Assembly (NCBI RefSeq): GCF_023822045.1
Contig: NZ_CP084712.1
Location: 62,001 to 126,000 of the forward strand
Direction: 5' to 3'
Origin: Sphingopyxis sp. USTB-05
GTDB lineage: Bacteria; Pseudomonadota; Alphaproteobacteria; Sphingomonadales; Sphingomonadaceae
Length of the DNA stretch: 64,000 nt
Shown piece by piece: positions 1 through 7,486 of this stretch. The position numbers and the translations under genes are program-made. Each line of letters opens with the position of its first letter. Within the stretch, counting starts at the first letter, position 1. A model generated the notes under the pieces. The model saw nothing but the letters and a program-made list of their open reading frames with translations, searched no databases and was not told where the DNA came from.

Positions 1-619
1 CGGGCGACAGGATGCTGGCGCCAATCAGGGGGGAGGCATTCGGGCTGCCGATCGCGGTCGCCTTGCCGATCGTTGCGGTGATCAACTGGCCTGGGGCGGC
101 GGCAAGGCCGTCGACCAGATATTGCTGGCCGCTGCCGGTCTGGACGAGCGCGACGCCGGTGCTTTTGACCACGCCGACGACGGTGCCGACCAGATTCGCG
201 TTGCCGGGCACCTTGCTGTCGACCGCGCTCGCAAGGAGCAGGCCCTTGTCGGCGATGACATTGACGAGGCCGCCCGTTTTCACGAGCACATTGCCGATCA
301 CCGGATTGGTCGCAGCGGGATCGCCGGTGTTTGCGAGAAGGCCGGTGCCGGCGATACCGCTTGGACCGACAAGGCCGCCGACCGCGAGCGCGCCGGCATC
401 GCCGAGGCCGAGGCCGCTACCAGCCGGACCTGCGGGGCCCGCAGGTCCGGTTGCACCGGTCGGTCCCGCGGCGCCTGCCGGGCCGACGGTGCCCGTGGCA
501 CCGCCGCTGCCGACGCTGCCGACGCGGTAACTGCCCGACGATTCGCACGCGGCGAGTGCAAGGCACGCCGGGATCAGGATGAGATGGGCTGGGCGGAATT
601 CAAGACAGGACAAAGGCAT
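1..619 (-). CDS. Collagen-like repeat lipoprotein (3' end outside window)
   Basis: The reading frame begins at the ATG at 617-619 and runs off the left edge with no stop. The N terminus has a lipoprotein signal ending in LALAAC (Cys about residue 25). A Gly-X-Y tract follows, with repeated GPAGAAGPTGATGPAG-type triplets at about residues 44-62. The rest is a Gly/Ala/Val-rich region that looks like a beta-repeat or surface domain. A GGGGAT element lies a few bases before the ATG. I read this as an envelope- or surface-anchored lipoprotein with a short collagen-like stalk. Its function is unknown. It is divergent from the TonB receptor across a 410-base gap. Confidence 0.75.
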   Translation of the reverse strand, partial: MPLSCLEFRPAHLILIPACLALAACESSGSYRVGSVGSGGATGTVGPAGAAGPTGATGPAGPAGPAGSGLGLGDAGALAVGGLVGPSGIAGTGLLANTGDPAATNPVIGNVLVKTGGLVNVIADKGLLLASAVDSKVPGNANLVGTVVGVVKSTGVALVQTGSGQQYLVDGLAAAPGQLITATIGKATAIGSPNASPLIGASILSP

Positions 620-1029
620 GAGACATCCCCTTGGTACATGATCTGGTCCCTAAGCCCCAGATTCCCGAATGAACGTCAAAGTTCCCGCTGTTGTTGAAAT
701 TAATTGTCGTTAACTCAGGGCGTAAACTAATAGTTGAGGAGGTCGTTACGGAATCCCATGCGATTTCACAAAAGGCGTTAACTAAAATTTTTCTGCTTAC
801 GGTCTTTGCATAAACTTTTGTCAGTTCAATATGTGGTTCACCAAGGGACATGATTTCCACAATTTGATTTATGTTAATAGTTCCCGTCGGCTTGAGTGCG
901 CGACTGCCGCTGATCCTTCTTCGTTCCGTCATCGGCTTGTCACGTCTTCGCCGCAGCGCCGCAATATCGTCCGCCTAATGCCCCCGCGACCCAGGCGCCA
1001 TTTCGCGACCGGGAAAAGGGGATTCATCA
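620..1029. other. Divergent intergenic region, AT-rich
   Basis: About 410 bases lie between the divergent lipoprotein and TonB-receptor genes. Positions about 680-900 are clearly more AT-rich than the surroundings, as expected for promoter DNA. I see no convincing gene. A 110-codon frame on the minus strand has atypical composition and no family resemblance. The AAAAGGGG ribosome-binding site of the receptor lies at the right end. Confidence 0.5.
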
Positions 1030-3366
1030 ATGACCTATCAGTTCAGGAACCGCCTGCGGGCCGGGGCCGCTTCGATCGCTGCGCTTGCCGTGCTGGCCGC
1101 GACCCCGGCTTTTGCCGAGGAAGCCGCCGTCGATGTGGCCGCCGACGGCGGCGATGTCGAAGAGATCGTTGTGCTCGGGCAGGGGCAGGCGCGTCAGGTG
1201 CAGGAACTGGGCGCCGCCGACATCGCGCTCGAAGTATCGGGGATCAGCCCGCTGAAGGCCATCGACAAGCTGCCCGGCGTCAATTTCCAGGCCGCGGATC
1301 CGTTTGGCGCCTATGAATGGTCGGCGCGCATCTCGATCCGCGGGTTCAGCCAGAACCAGCTCGGCTTCACGCTCGACGGCGTTCCGCTTGGCGACATGAA
1401 CTATGGCAACCATAACGGCCTGCACATCAGCCGCGCGATCATCAGCGAGAATGTCGGCCGCGTCGAAGTCGCGCAGGGGGCGGGTTCGCTCGCCGCCGCA
1501 TCGACGAGCAACCTTGGCGGGACGATCGAATTCTTCTCGCGGGCGCCGGCCGAAGAGCTCGGGGTCGAGGCGTCGGCGACCTATGGCAGCGACGATACCA
1601 AGCGCCTCTTCGCACGGATCGACAGCGGCGAGATCGGCGCGGGCGGGCCGCGCCTGTCGCTGAGCTATGCGTGGCAGGATGCCGACAAGTGGAAGGGCAA
1701 TGGCGTCCAGCGTCAGGACCAGGTCAATGTGCGCATCGTCCAGCCCGTCGGCGACGGCCAATTCTTCGGTTTCGTCAACTATTCGAACCGCCGCGAGAAT
1801 GACTATCAGGATCTGAGCGCCGACATGATCGGCCGCCTCGGCTATCAGTGGGACAATTTCGCGAAGGATTGGGACCTCGCGGTCCAGGTCGCCAAAGTCT
1901 ATCAGAATCAGGTCGCCCGTGCCGCTTATGACGCGGGGATCGCGAATGGCAGCCTGCCGCTCGGCACGCCCTTCACCGCGCCCTATGCCGGCGTCGGTCA
2001 GGCGTTTCCGGCACCGGTCGGAACGGTCGACGACGCCTATTATGATGCCGCGGGCCTGCGCAAGGATTGGCTCGCCGGCGTCGGCGTCGAGGCGCCGCTC
2101 GGCGAACATTGGACGCTGAAGGCGATGGGCTATTATCACGGCAACAAGGGGCGCGGCCTTTGGTTCACCCCCTATGTGACCACGCCGGGCGGCGCGCCGA
2201 TGACGATCCGCACCACCGAATATGACATTGAACGCTATGGCATCGTCACCTCCAGCCTGTTCGAGGTCGGCGACAACAAGTTCGAAATCGGCATGTGGTA
2301 CGAGGATAATGCCTTCAATCAGGCGCGGCGCTTCTACGGCCTTGGCAACACGACCGGCGCCCCCGATCGCAGCAGCCTGACCTTCCCGAAGAATCCGCTG
2401 GCGACGCAGTGGGAGTTCGATTTCAACACCCAGACGCTGCAATATCATGTGCAGGACACGCTCGATCTGGGCCAGTTCCAGATCAACGCCGGCTGGAAGG
2501 GGCTGCGCGTCACCAACCGCGCGACGCCGGTCGTGAGCGGCGGACTGGCGTCGGGGACGACCGAGGCGAAGGATTGGTTCCTGCCGCAGGCTGGCCTGCT
2601 CTATCGCCTGAACGACGATAACGAGCTGTTCGCGAGCTATACCGAGAATATCCGCGCCTATGAATCGTCGGCGACCGGTGGGCCCTTCGCGACGACGCAG
2701 GCAGGCTTTGACGCGCTCGATCTCAAGCCCGAGACGTCGACGACCTATGAGCTTGGTTTCCGCACCAAGTCGCCGCGTTTTCAGGGCGTGATCGCGGGCT
2801 ATTATGTCGACTTCAAGGATCGCATCATCGCGTTCGCCAACGGGTCGGGCATTCAGGGCAACCCCGCGATCCTCAGCAACGTCGGCGATGTCCGCTCTTG
2901 GGGCGTAGAGGCGGCGGGGACATTCCGCGTCACCCCCGAACTCTCGCTCTTCGCTTCCTATGCCTACAACGACTCCGAATATCAGGACGATGTCGTCAAC
3001 GCGGCGGGCGCGGTGGTTGCGGCGACCGCGGGCAAGACGGTGGTCAACTCGCCGCGCCATCTCGGCAAGGGCGAGATCACCTGGGACAATGGCGATTTCT
3101 TCGCGCGCGTCGGTGCCAACTATACGTCGAAGCGCTATTATTCGTACGAGAATGACGCCGAGGTGGGTGGGTTCATCATTGTCGATGCCAGCATCGGATA
3201 CCGGCTGAACGACCGCATCTCGATCCAGGCCAATGCGACGAACCTGTTCGACAAGGAATATGTGTCGACGATCGGCACCAACGGCTTCGCCAACCGCGGC
3301 GACAGCCAGACGTTGCTCACCGGGGCTCCGCAGCAGTTCTTCGTCACGCTGAAGGCCGGGTTCTAG
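1030..3366 (+). CDS. TonB-dependent receptor
   Basis: This 778-residue outer-membrane receptor has a signal peptide (about residues 1-29, cleavage after AFA). A TonB-box-like segment (EEIVVLG) follows, then a plug domain (about 55-165) with the usual IRGFSQNQ and DGVPLGDM stretches. A 22-strand barrel ends in the expected C-terminal phenylalanine (KAGF). The family moves iron chelates, vitamin B12 or carbohydrates across the outer membrane using energy from TonB-ExbBD. No transporter or regulator gene lies beside it, so the substrate cannot be told. The AAAAGGGG sequence just before the ATG supports the start. A strong terminator follows the gene. Confidence 0.93.
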   Translation: MTYQFRNRLRAGAASIAALAVLAATPAFAEEAAVDVAADGGDVEEIVVLGQGQARQVQELGAADIALEVSGISPLKAIDKLPGVNFQAADPFGAYEWSARISIRGFSQNQLGFTLDGVPLGDMNYGNHNGLHISRAIISENVGRVEVAQGAGSLAAASTSNLGGTIEFFSRAPAEELGVEASATYGSDDTKRLFARIDSGEIGAGGPRLSLSYAWQDADKWKGNGVQRQDQVNVRIVQPVGDGQFFGFVNYSNRRENDYQDLSADMIGRLGYQWDNFAKDWDLAVQVAKVYQNQVARAAYDAGIANGSLPLGTPFTAPYAGVGQAFPAPVGTVDDAYYDAAGLRKDWLAGVGVEAPLGEHWTLKAMGYYHGNKGRGLWFTPYVTTPGGAPMTIRTTEYDIERYGIVTSSLFEVGDNKFEIGMWYEDNAFNQARRFYGLGNTTGAPDRSSLTFPKNPLATQWEFDFNTQTLQYHVQDTLDLGQFQINAGWKGLRVTNRATPVVSGGLASGTTEAKDWFLPQAGLLYRLNDDNELFASYTENIRAYESSATGGPFATTQAGFDALDLKPETSTTYELGFRTKSPRFQGVIAGYYVDFKDRIIAFANGSGIQGNPAILSNVGDVRSWGVEAAGTFRVTPELSLFASYAYNDSEYQDDVVNAAGAVVAATAGKTVVNSPRHLGKGEITWDNGDFFARVGANYTSKRYYSYENDAEVGGFIIVDASIGYRLNDRISIQANATNLFDKEYVSTIGTNGFANRGDSQTLLTGAPQQFFVTLKAGF

Positions 3367-3416
3367 GATTGAGGTCGCGGCGCCGGTCCCTCGGCGCCGC
3401 TTCTCAACGATTGACG

Positions 3417-3456
3417 ATGATGGCGCGGTCCAGCTAGGGCCGCGCCATCATTTTTT
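3417..3456 (+). terminator. Intrinsic terminator after the TonB receptor
   Basis: A perfect 12-bp stem (atgatggcgcgg / ccgcgccatcat) is followed by six T residues. The T run directly adjoins the Shine-Dalgarno GGGAAA of the DUF3297 gene, so termination and the next gene's translation start are nearly superimposed. Confidence 0.85.
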
Positions 3457-3469
3457 GGGAAATATAGTC

Positions 3470-3751
3470 ATGACCGATACGCCCCCCGACCGCATGTCGA
3501 CCAATCCGCGCTCGCCCTATTTTGACATGGAGGTGCTGCAGCGCGGCATCGGAATCCGCTTCAAGGGCAAGGAGCGCACCGACGTCGAGGAATATTCGAT
3601 CTCCGAAGGCTGGATCCGCGTCGCCGCGGGCAAGTCGAAGGACCGGTTCGGTCAGGCGATGACGATCAAGCTGTCGGGCGAAGTCGAGGCCTGGTTCGAA
3701 GACACCGCCACTGGTGAAGGCACCGCCGCTGGCGAAGGCGACGACGCCTAA
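3470..3751 (+). CDS. DUF3297 family protein
   Basis: This is a 93-residue acidic protein beginning MTDTPPDR, with the family core SPYFDMEVLQRGIGIRF, then VEEYSISEGWIRV and a Gly/Thr/Ala tail. DUF3297 proteins are short, conserved in proteobacteria and functionally uncharacterised. An ATG five codons upstream is in frame, but the internal ATG has the better-spaced GGGAAA and matches the usual start of the family. The gene sits between two strong terminators, so it is probably its own transcription unit. Confidence 0.85.
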   Translation: MTDTPPDRMSTNPRSPYFDMEVLQRGIGIRFKGKERTDVEEYSISEGWIRVAAGKSKDRFGQAMTIKLSGEVEAWFEDTATGEGTAAGEGDDA

Positions 3752-3766
3752 TCAACTGACGCGCCC

Positions 3767-3813
3767 GCGCATAAAGAAAGCCCCGGAGCGATCCGGGGCT
3801 TTTCTTTATGCGC
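3767..3813. terminator. Bidirectional intrinsic terminator
   Basis: A long inverted repeat (gcgcataaagaaa-gccccgga, loop gcga, and its complement) has A-rich and T-rich flanks inside the stem. It can end transcripts of both the DUF3297 gene (plus) and the converging CHAP gene (minus). Confidence 0.85.
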
Positions 3814-3840
3814 GATGCGCTTGCAGAAAGTCGTTTGGTC

Positions 3841-4425
3841 TTACTGGCCGAGCGAAGCGGCGACGGTTTCGAGGCCGTTGCCGGGCTTCCAATCGTTCTG
3901 GACCCAGACCGGCGCCTTAAAGCTGGGGGCATTGTTCGGCGCGCCGGCTTCGCCGTCGGCGTAGATGAAGCCCTGCACCGGGTTGGCGCGGAGGCCAAGG
4001 TCGCCGATCGGGGCGTACCACACGCGGACCATGCTCCAGTCGCCAGCGTTGCTGACGTCGACGACACGGACGTTGCGCTCGATCTGGCCGCGACGGCCGT
4101 TGATCGGCGACCAGTTGGCGTGGTCGATCAGGATTTCGCGGTCGCTGACGATTTTCTTGACCACCGCGACATGGCCGAGCGGCATGCCGCTGGTCCCGGC
4201 GAACGCCATCACGGCGCCTTTGCGGGGCTCTTCGCCGCGCTGATAGGTTCCGGCCGCCTGCGACCACCAGGTCTTGGCATTGCCGCGGATTTCGACGCCC
4301 GATTCGGCGCGGGCAAAGGGAACGCACTGCAGATAACCCTGCGCCGCAGCCGGAACGCTCGCAAGCAGGCCGGTGATGGTCATCACAGACGCGATGGCGG
4401 CTGCCAGGTAACGACGATAGAGCAT
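3841..4425 (-). CDS. Secreted CHAP-domain amidase/peptidase
   Basis: The product has 194 residues with a signal peptide (about 1-28, cleavage near AAA-QG). A CHAP domain follows, with the catalytic Cys in LQCVPFAR and the catalytic His in GHVAVV. CHAP proteins are NlpC/P60-like cysteine amidases that cut peptidoglycan stem peptides or cross-bridges, here presumably in the periplasm. The start was placed at the ATG just before the signal peptide. An upstream in-frame ATG would add 23 charged residues in front of it. The gene converges on DUF3297 and is probably monocistronic. Confidence 0.88.
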   Translation of the reverse strand: MLYRRYLAAAIASVMTITGLLASVPAAAQGYLQCVPFARAESGVEIRGNAKTWWSQAAGTYQRGEEPRKGAVMAFAGTSGMPLGHVAVVKKIVSDREILIDHANWSPINGRRGQIERNVRVVDVSNAGDWSMVRVWYAPIGDLGLRANPVQGFIYADGEAGAPNNAPSFKAPVWVQNDWKPGNGLETVAASLGQ

Positions 4426-4589
4426 GAAATGCGACCCCCGAGGCTTGTCTTCAAGCGTTGGAGCGTCTTTGCCACGTCGCGCGCGGTCCACCACCCGTCT
4501 AGCGACGAGTCGCGCCGTCGCTGCGGTGGATGGGGGAACCTTTTGTTAAGCCGTTCAATTCGTCGCGCGGACGGTTCGTTTTATCGCCG

Positions 4590-6944
4590 TCAGGCGGCGA
4601 CGGTCGCGATGTCGTCGGGCGCGCGGAACAGCGTCAGCACGTCGCTCGCGGGCATGGGACGGCCATAATAATAGCCCTGGATATTGCTGCAGCCGAAGCC
4701 GCGGAGCGTCTCGACCTCAAGTTCGGTTTCGGCGCCCTCGGCGGTCGTCGACATGCCCAGGCTGTCGGCCAGCGCGACGACGGCGCGGATGATCGCGATC
4801 GATTCGATGCTGCCCTTCGCCGCGCCGACGACAAAGCTGCGGTCGACCTTGATCGTCGAGAACTGCGTCTTGCGCAGATAGCCGAGCGACGAATAGCCGG
4901 TGCCGAAATCGTCGAGCGACAGGCGGATGCCGAGGCCGATGAGCTGGTCGAGCAACTGCGCCGCGCCGCCGCCGTCGCGCAGGAACACGCTTTCGGTGAC
5001 TTCGATCTCGAGCCTCTGCGGCGAAAGCCCGCTCTGCGCGAGCGCCGAGACGACGACCGAGGCGAAGCTGGGGTCGGTAAGCTGGTCGGCCGAGACGTTG
5101 ATCGCGACCTTCAGGTTAGACGGCCATTTCATCGCTTCGCGGCACGCCGTGCGCAGCACCCATTCGCCGATGGGCGAGATCAGGCGCGCATCCTCGGCCA
5201 GTGGGATGAAGCGGCCCGGCGACACATTGCCGAGCTTCTTGTTATTCCAGCGGATCAATGCCTCGAAACCGTTGAGCGTGCCGTCGACCGCGGTCACCAC
5301 CGGCTGATAATAAAGCTCGAATTCGCCGCGTTCGAGGGCGCCGCGCAATTCCTGCTCCATCACGCGCCGTTCCTCGGCCTGGGCGTGCAGGGATGCGACA
5401 TAGGCGGCAACGACATTGCCCCCCTTGTCCTTGGATTTGTAGAGCGCAAGGTCGGCGTTGCGCGTCAGCGTCTCGACCGTCGCGCCATCGGTCGGCCCGA
5501 TCGCGAAACCGATGCTGGCGCCGACGAAAAGCTGGTGATTGTCGACCACATAAGGGCGACTGATCGTCGTGATGATCCGCTGCGCAAGGTCCTCGGCGCT
5601 GTCGGCAGAGGCGACATTGTGGAGCACGACCGCGAATTCGTCGCCGCCAAGGCGCCCGCACGTCATCCCGCGCTCCATCAGGCCCTTGAGCCGCGCCGCG
5701 ACCTGCGCGAGCAATTTGTCGCCGACGGGATGGCCCAATGTATCATTGACCGCCTTGAACCGGTCGAGGTCGATCATCAGCAGCGCACAGCGCGATTTGG
5801 CGTCGATGGCATGGCTCAGCGCGCGCGCCAGATCTTCGTTGAGGCTGAGGCGATTGGGCAGGCCGGTCAGATTGTCGAATCGCGCCATCTTGGCGATCTG
5901 TTCAGCGGTCGCGCGCTTTTCGGTGACGTCCGACCCGACGCCGCGAAAGCCGAGGAATTTGCCGGTTTCGTCAAGGCGCGGCGATGCGGACAATTCCCAC
6001 CAGCGCGGTGCACCCCCGATCGTCACGGGGACGATCAGGTTCGAAAAGCTTTCGCGCCGTTTCATCCGTTCGGCCATGTCGTGCAGGCTTTTGGGGAACA
6101 GGCCGGTCTCCCAGGCGTCGCCCGAAAGCGCTTGCAGGAGCGGGACGCCCTCCAGCGTCTCTGCGGTGCCGCCGAGCGCATAGGCAAGGCGCGGCGAGAC
6201 ATGGATCAGGCGGCGGCTATTATCGGTCTGCCAGAGCCAGTCGGCCGAGGTTTCTTCGAACTCGCGGAGCAGCAGGCTGACCGTCTCGGTCTTTTCGTGC
6301 AGCGTCTCTTCGGCGCGGCGGAAGCGGATATGGCTTTGCGCGAAGCGCACGCAAAAGGCGCAAAGCAGAAAGCCCGCGACAAGGGCGACCGCGGCGAGTT
6401 GCGGCGCTCCCGCGCGCGTGAGCGCGGCGGCGGCGGACAAAGAAACCGGCGCGATAAACAGCACACAGGCCAGCGGGACGCTGTGCGCGACGATCGAAAG
6501 GGTAACCATCATCAGCACCGCGATCGTCCACATCGACAGCACATGGTCGAGCGTGGGCGTCAGTCCCTGCAGCCAGAAAAGGCTGCCCCAGACCAGCGCC
6601 GAATAGAGCGCATGGCGCGTGCAAAGCCGATATTCGGCAACGCCCGAAAGCTTGAGGTCGCCGAATGGAAGGCCGCGAAAACGACTGTACGACCAAAAGC
6701 CGAAAATCAGCGTGCATGCCAGCCAGCCGCCCGCGACTGCCATCGGCACGTTGAGGATCATGGTGAATGCCGCGACGATCGCCATGCCCATGCCCATCAC
6801 CAGACGCAGCGAGCCGCGGCCGCGGAGCGGCGCAAGCTGGAGCTGGCGGAGGTTGCCGATGTCCTGATCACGCGGCCCCAGCCCCAACAGGGTCCGCGCA
6901 GGAATGACTTCGGCAGCAAGTGGATCGGTCAGCAGGCTTTTCAC
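4590..6944 (-). CDS. Membrane GGDEF-EAL cyclic-di-GMP turnover protein
   Basis: The product has 784 residues and starts at GTG; an in-frame stop lies only 12 bases upstream. The N terminus carries several membrane segments (about residues 50-200). A PAS-like sensor region (about 225-345) follows, then a GGDEF domain with intact GGDEF at 433-437, then an EAL domain with EALIRW at 561-566 and DDFGTGYSS near residue 697. Both catalytic signatures look intact, so it may make and degrade cyclic di-GMP. I see no RxxD inhibitory site before GGDEF. It is likely monocistronic, and its 5' side is a structured intergenic region. Confidence 0.92.
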   Translation of the reverse strand: MKSLLTDPLAAEVIPARTLLGLGPRDQDIGNLRQLQLAPLRGRGSLRLVMGMGMAIVAAFTMILNVPMAVAGGWLACTLIFGFWSYSRFRGLPFGDLKLSGVAEYRLCTRHALYSALVWGSLFWLQGLTPTLDHVLSMWTIAVLMMVTLSIVAHSVPLACVLFIAPVSLSAAAALTRAGAPQLAAVALVAGFLLCAFCVRFAQSHIRFRRAEETLHEKTETVSLLLREFEETSADWLWQTDNSRRLIHVSPRLAYALGGTAETLEGVPLLQALSGDAWETGLFPKSLHDMAERMKRRESFSNLIVPVTIGGAPRWWELSASPRLDETGKFLGFRGVGSDVTEKRATAEQIAKMARFDNLTGLPNRLSLNEDLARALSHAIDAKSRCALLMIDLDRFKAVNDTLGHPVGDKLLAQVAARLKGLMERGMTCGRLGGDEFAVVLHNVASADSAEDLAQRIITTISRPYVVDNHQLFVGASIGFAIGPTDGATVETLTRNADLALYKSKDKGGNVVAAYVASLHAQAEERRVMEQELRGALERGEFELYYQPVVTAVDGTLNGFEALIRWNNKKLGNVSPGRFIPLAEDARLISPIGEWVLRTACREAMKWPSNLKVAINVSADQLTDPSFASVVVSALAQSGLSPQRLEIEVTESVFLRDGGGAAQLLDQLIGLGIRLSLDDFGTGYSSLGYLRKTQFSTIKVDRSFVVGAAKGSIESIAIIRAVVALADSLGMSTTAEGAETELEVETLRGFGCSNIQGYYYGRPMPASDVLTLFRAPDDIATVAA

Positions 6945-7212
6945 CCGCCCTGTCTAGCGCGCGGGAGTTACCCGAAGGTAACTATGCGGCTGTTCTGGTG
7001 AGAATATCTGTCCCACCGAGGGACAATGTGCGCGACAGCCGGCAATGGGGGTGGTGAGCTGCCGCTGCCCTCTTTGGATATCGCCCGGCTGGATCCGCGA
7101 TCGGGTCGGCGCAAGGAGAGCGCCATCTTCCAAAGTTCAGGGAAGTTCAGCCCTATGAGCGCTCCCATTTGCAAGTCGCGGAGTGCTGGATATGTGCGGC
7201 ACGTCCGATCAT

Positions 7213-7248
7213 GGTCGCACCCGCAAGCCGGGCCGCGACCGCTTTTTT
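7213..7248 (+). terminator. Orphan intrinsic terminator
   Basis: A stem (ggtcgc / gcgacc, with inner cccg / cggg) is followed by six T residues at 7243-7248 on the plus strand. No plus-strand gene lies directly upstream, since the preceding gene is on the minus strand. The terminator may therefore end an unannotated small transcript. Confidence 0.6.
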
Positions 7249-7317
7249 GTTCGCCGAATGAAAGCTGGCACGGCCGGATAATGTAGGAAAGACCTATTTG
7301 AAGGCGATGTTTGTTTT

Positions 7318-7443
7318 GGGGTGGGAAGCGGGCGATCGGCCACCCACTTCCGTCATCCCGGGCTTGACCCGGGATCCCGCTTTTTGAAGGCACGGGCACG
7401 TTTCACGAAATAGCGGGACCCCGGATCAAGTCCGGGGTGACGA
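7318..7443. repeat. Dispersed palindromic intergenic repeat, family A, copy 1
   Basis: Two arms, cgtcatcccgggcttgaccc and its divergent partner ccggatcaagtccggggtga, frame a variable centre with cgggatcccgc-type motifs. The copy is inverted relative to the copies at 32193-32320 and 56564-56690. The flanking block (cacttccgtcat plus a ggggtgggaagcgg side) is also shared with those copies. Confidence 0.85.
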
Positions 7444-7486
7444 CGAAAGATAGGTCGGCTTTCGGCCGAAAACGGTCGAGTCCGTC

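Larger units (their letters stand above)
6945..7486. other. 542-base intergenic region with hairpins and a repeat copy
   Basis: No convincing protein gene is visible. The region holds a hairpin at 6967-6984 (agttacc / ggtaact, with a TTCG loop when read on the minus strand) and a second small hairpin at 7011-7025 (gtccc / gggac). A plus-strand terminator lies at 7213-7248 and a dispersed palindromic repeat at 7318-7443. The two open frames of 86 and 143 codons here have no recognisable domain and partly read through the repeat. Confidence 0.5.

Noticed and set aside
1027..3060. A 677-codon frame antisense to the TonB receptor
   Set aside because: The plus strand has a signal peptide, plug and barrel; the antisense product is low complexity.
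4530..7001. An 823-codon frame antisense to the GGDEF-EAL gene
   Set aside because: The minus-strand protein has clear GGDEF and EAL motifs; this frame has none.
6945..7250. Cyclic-di-GMP riboswitch in front of the GGDEF-EAL gene
   Set aside because: Hairpins are present, but the conserved class I core (CACGCACAGGGCAAACC-like) is not seen on the minus strand.
6968..7399. 143-codon minus-strand frame in the intergenic region
   Set aside because: Starts inside a repeat and shows no recognisable fold.
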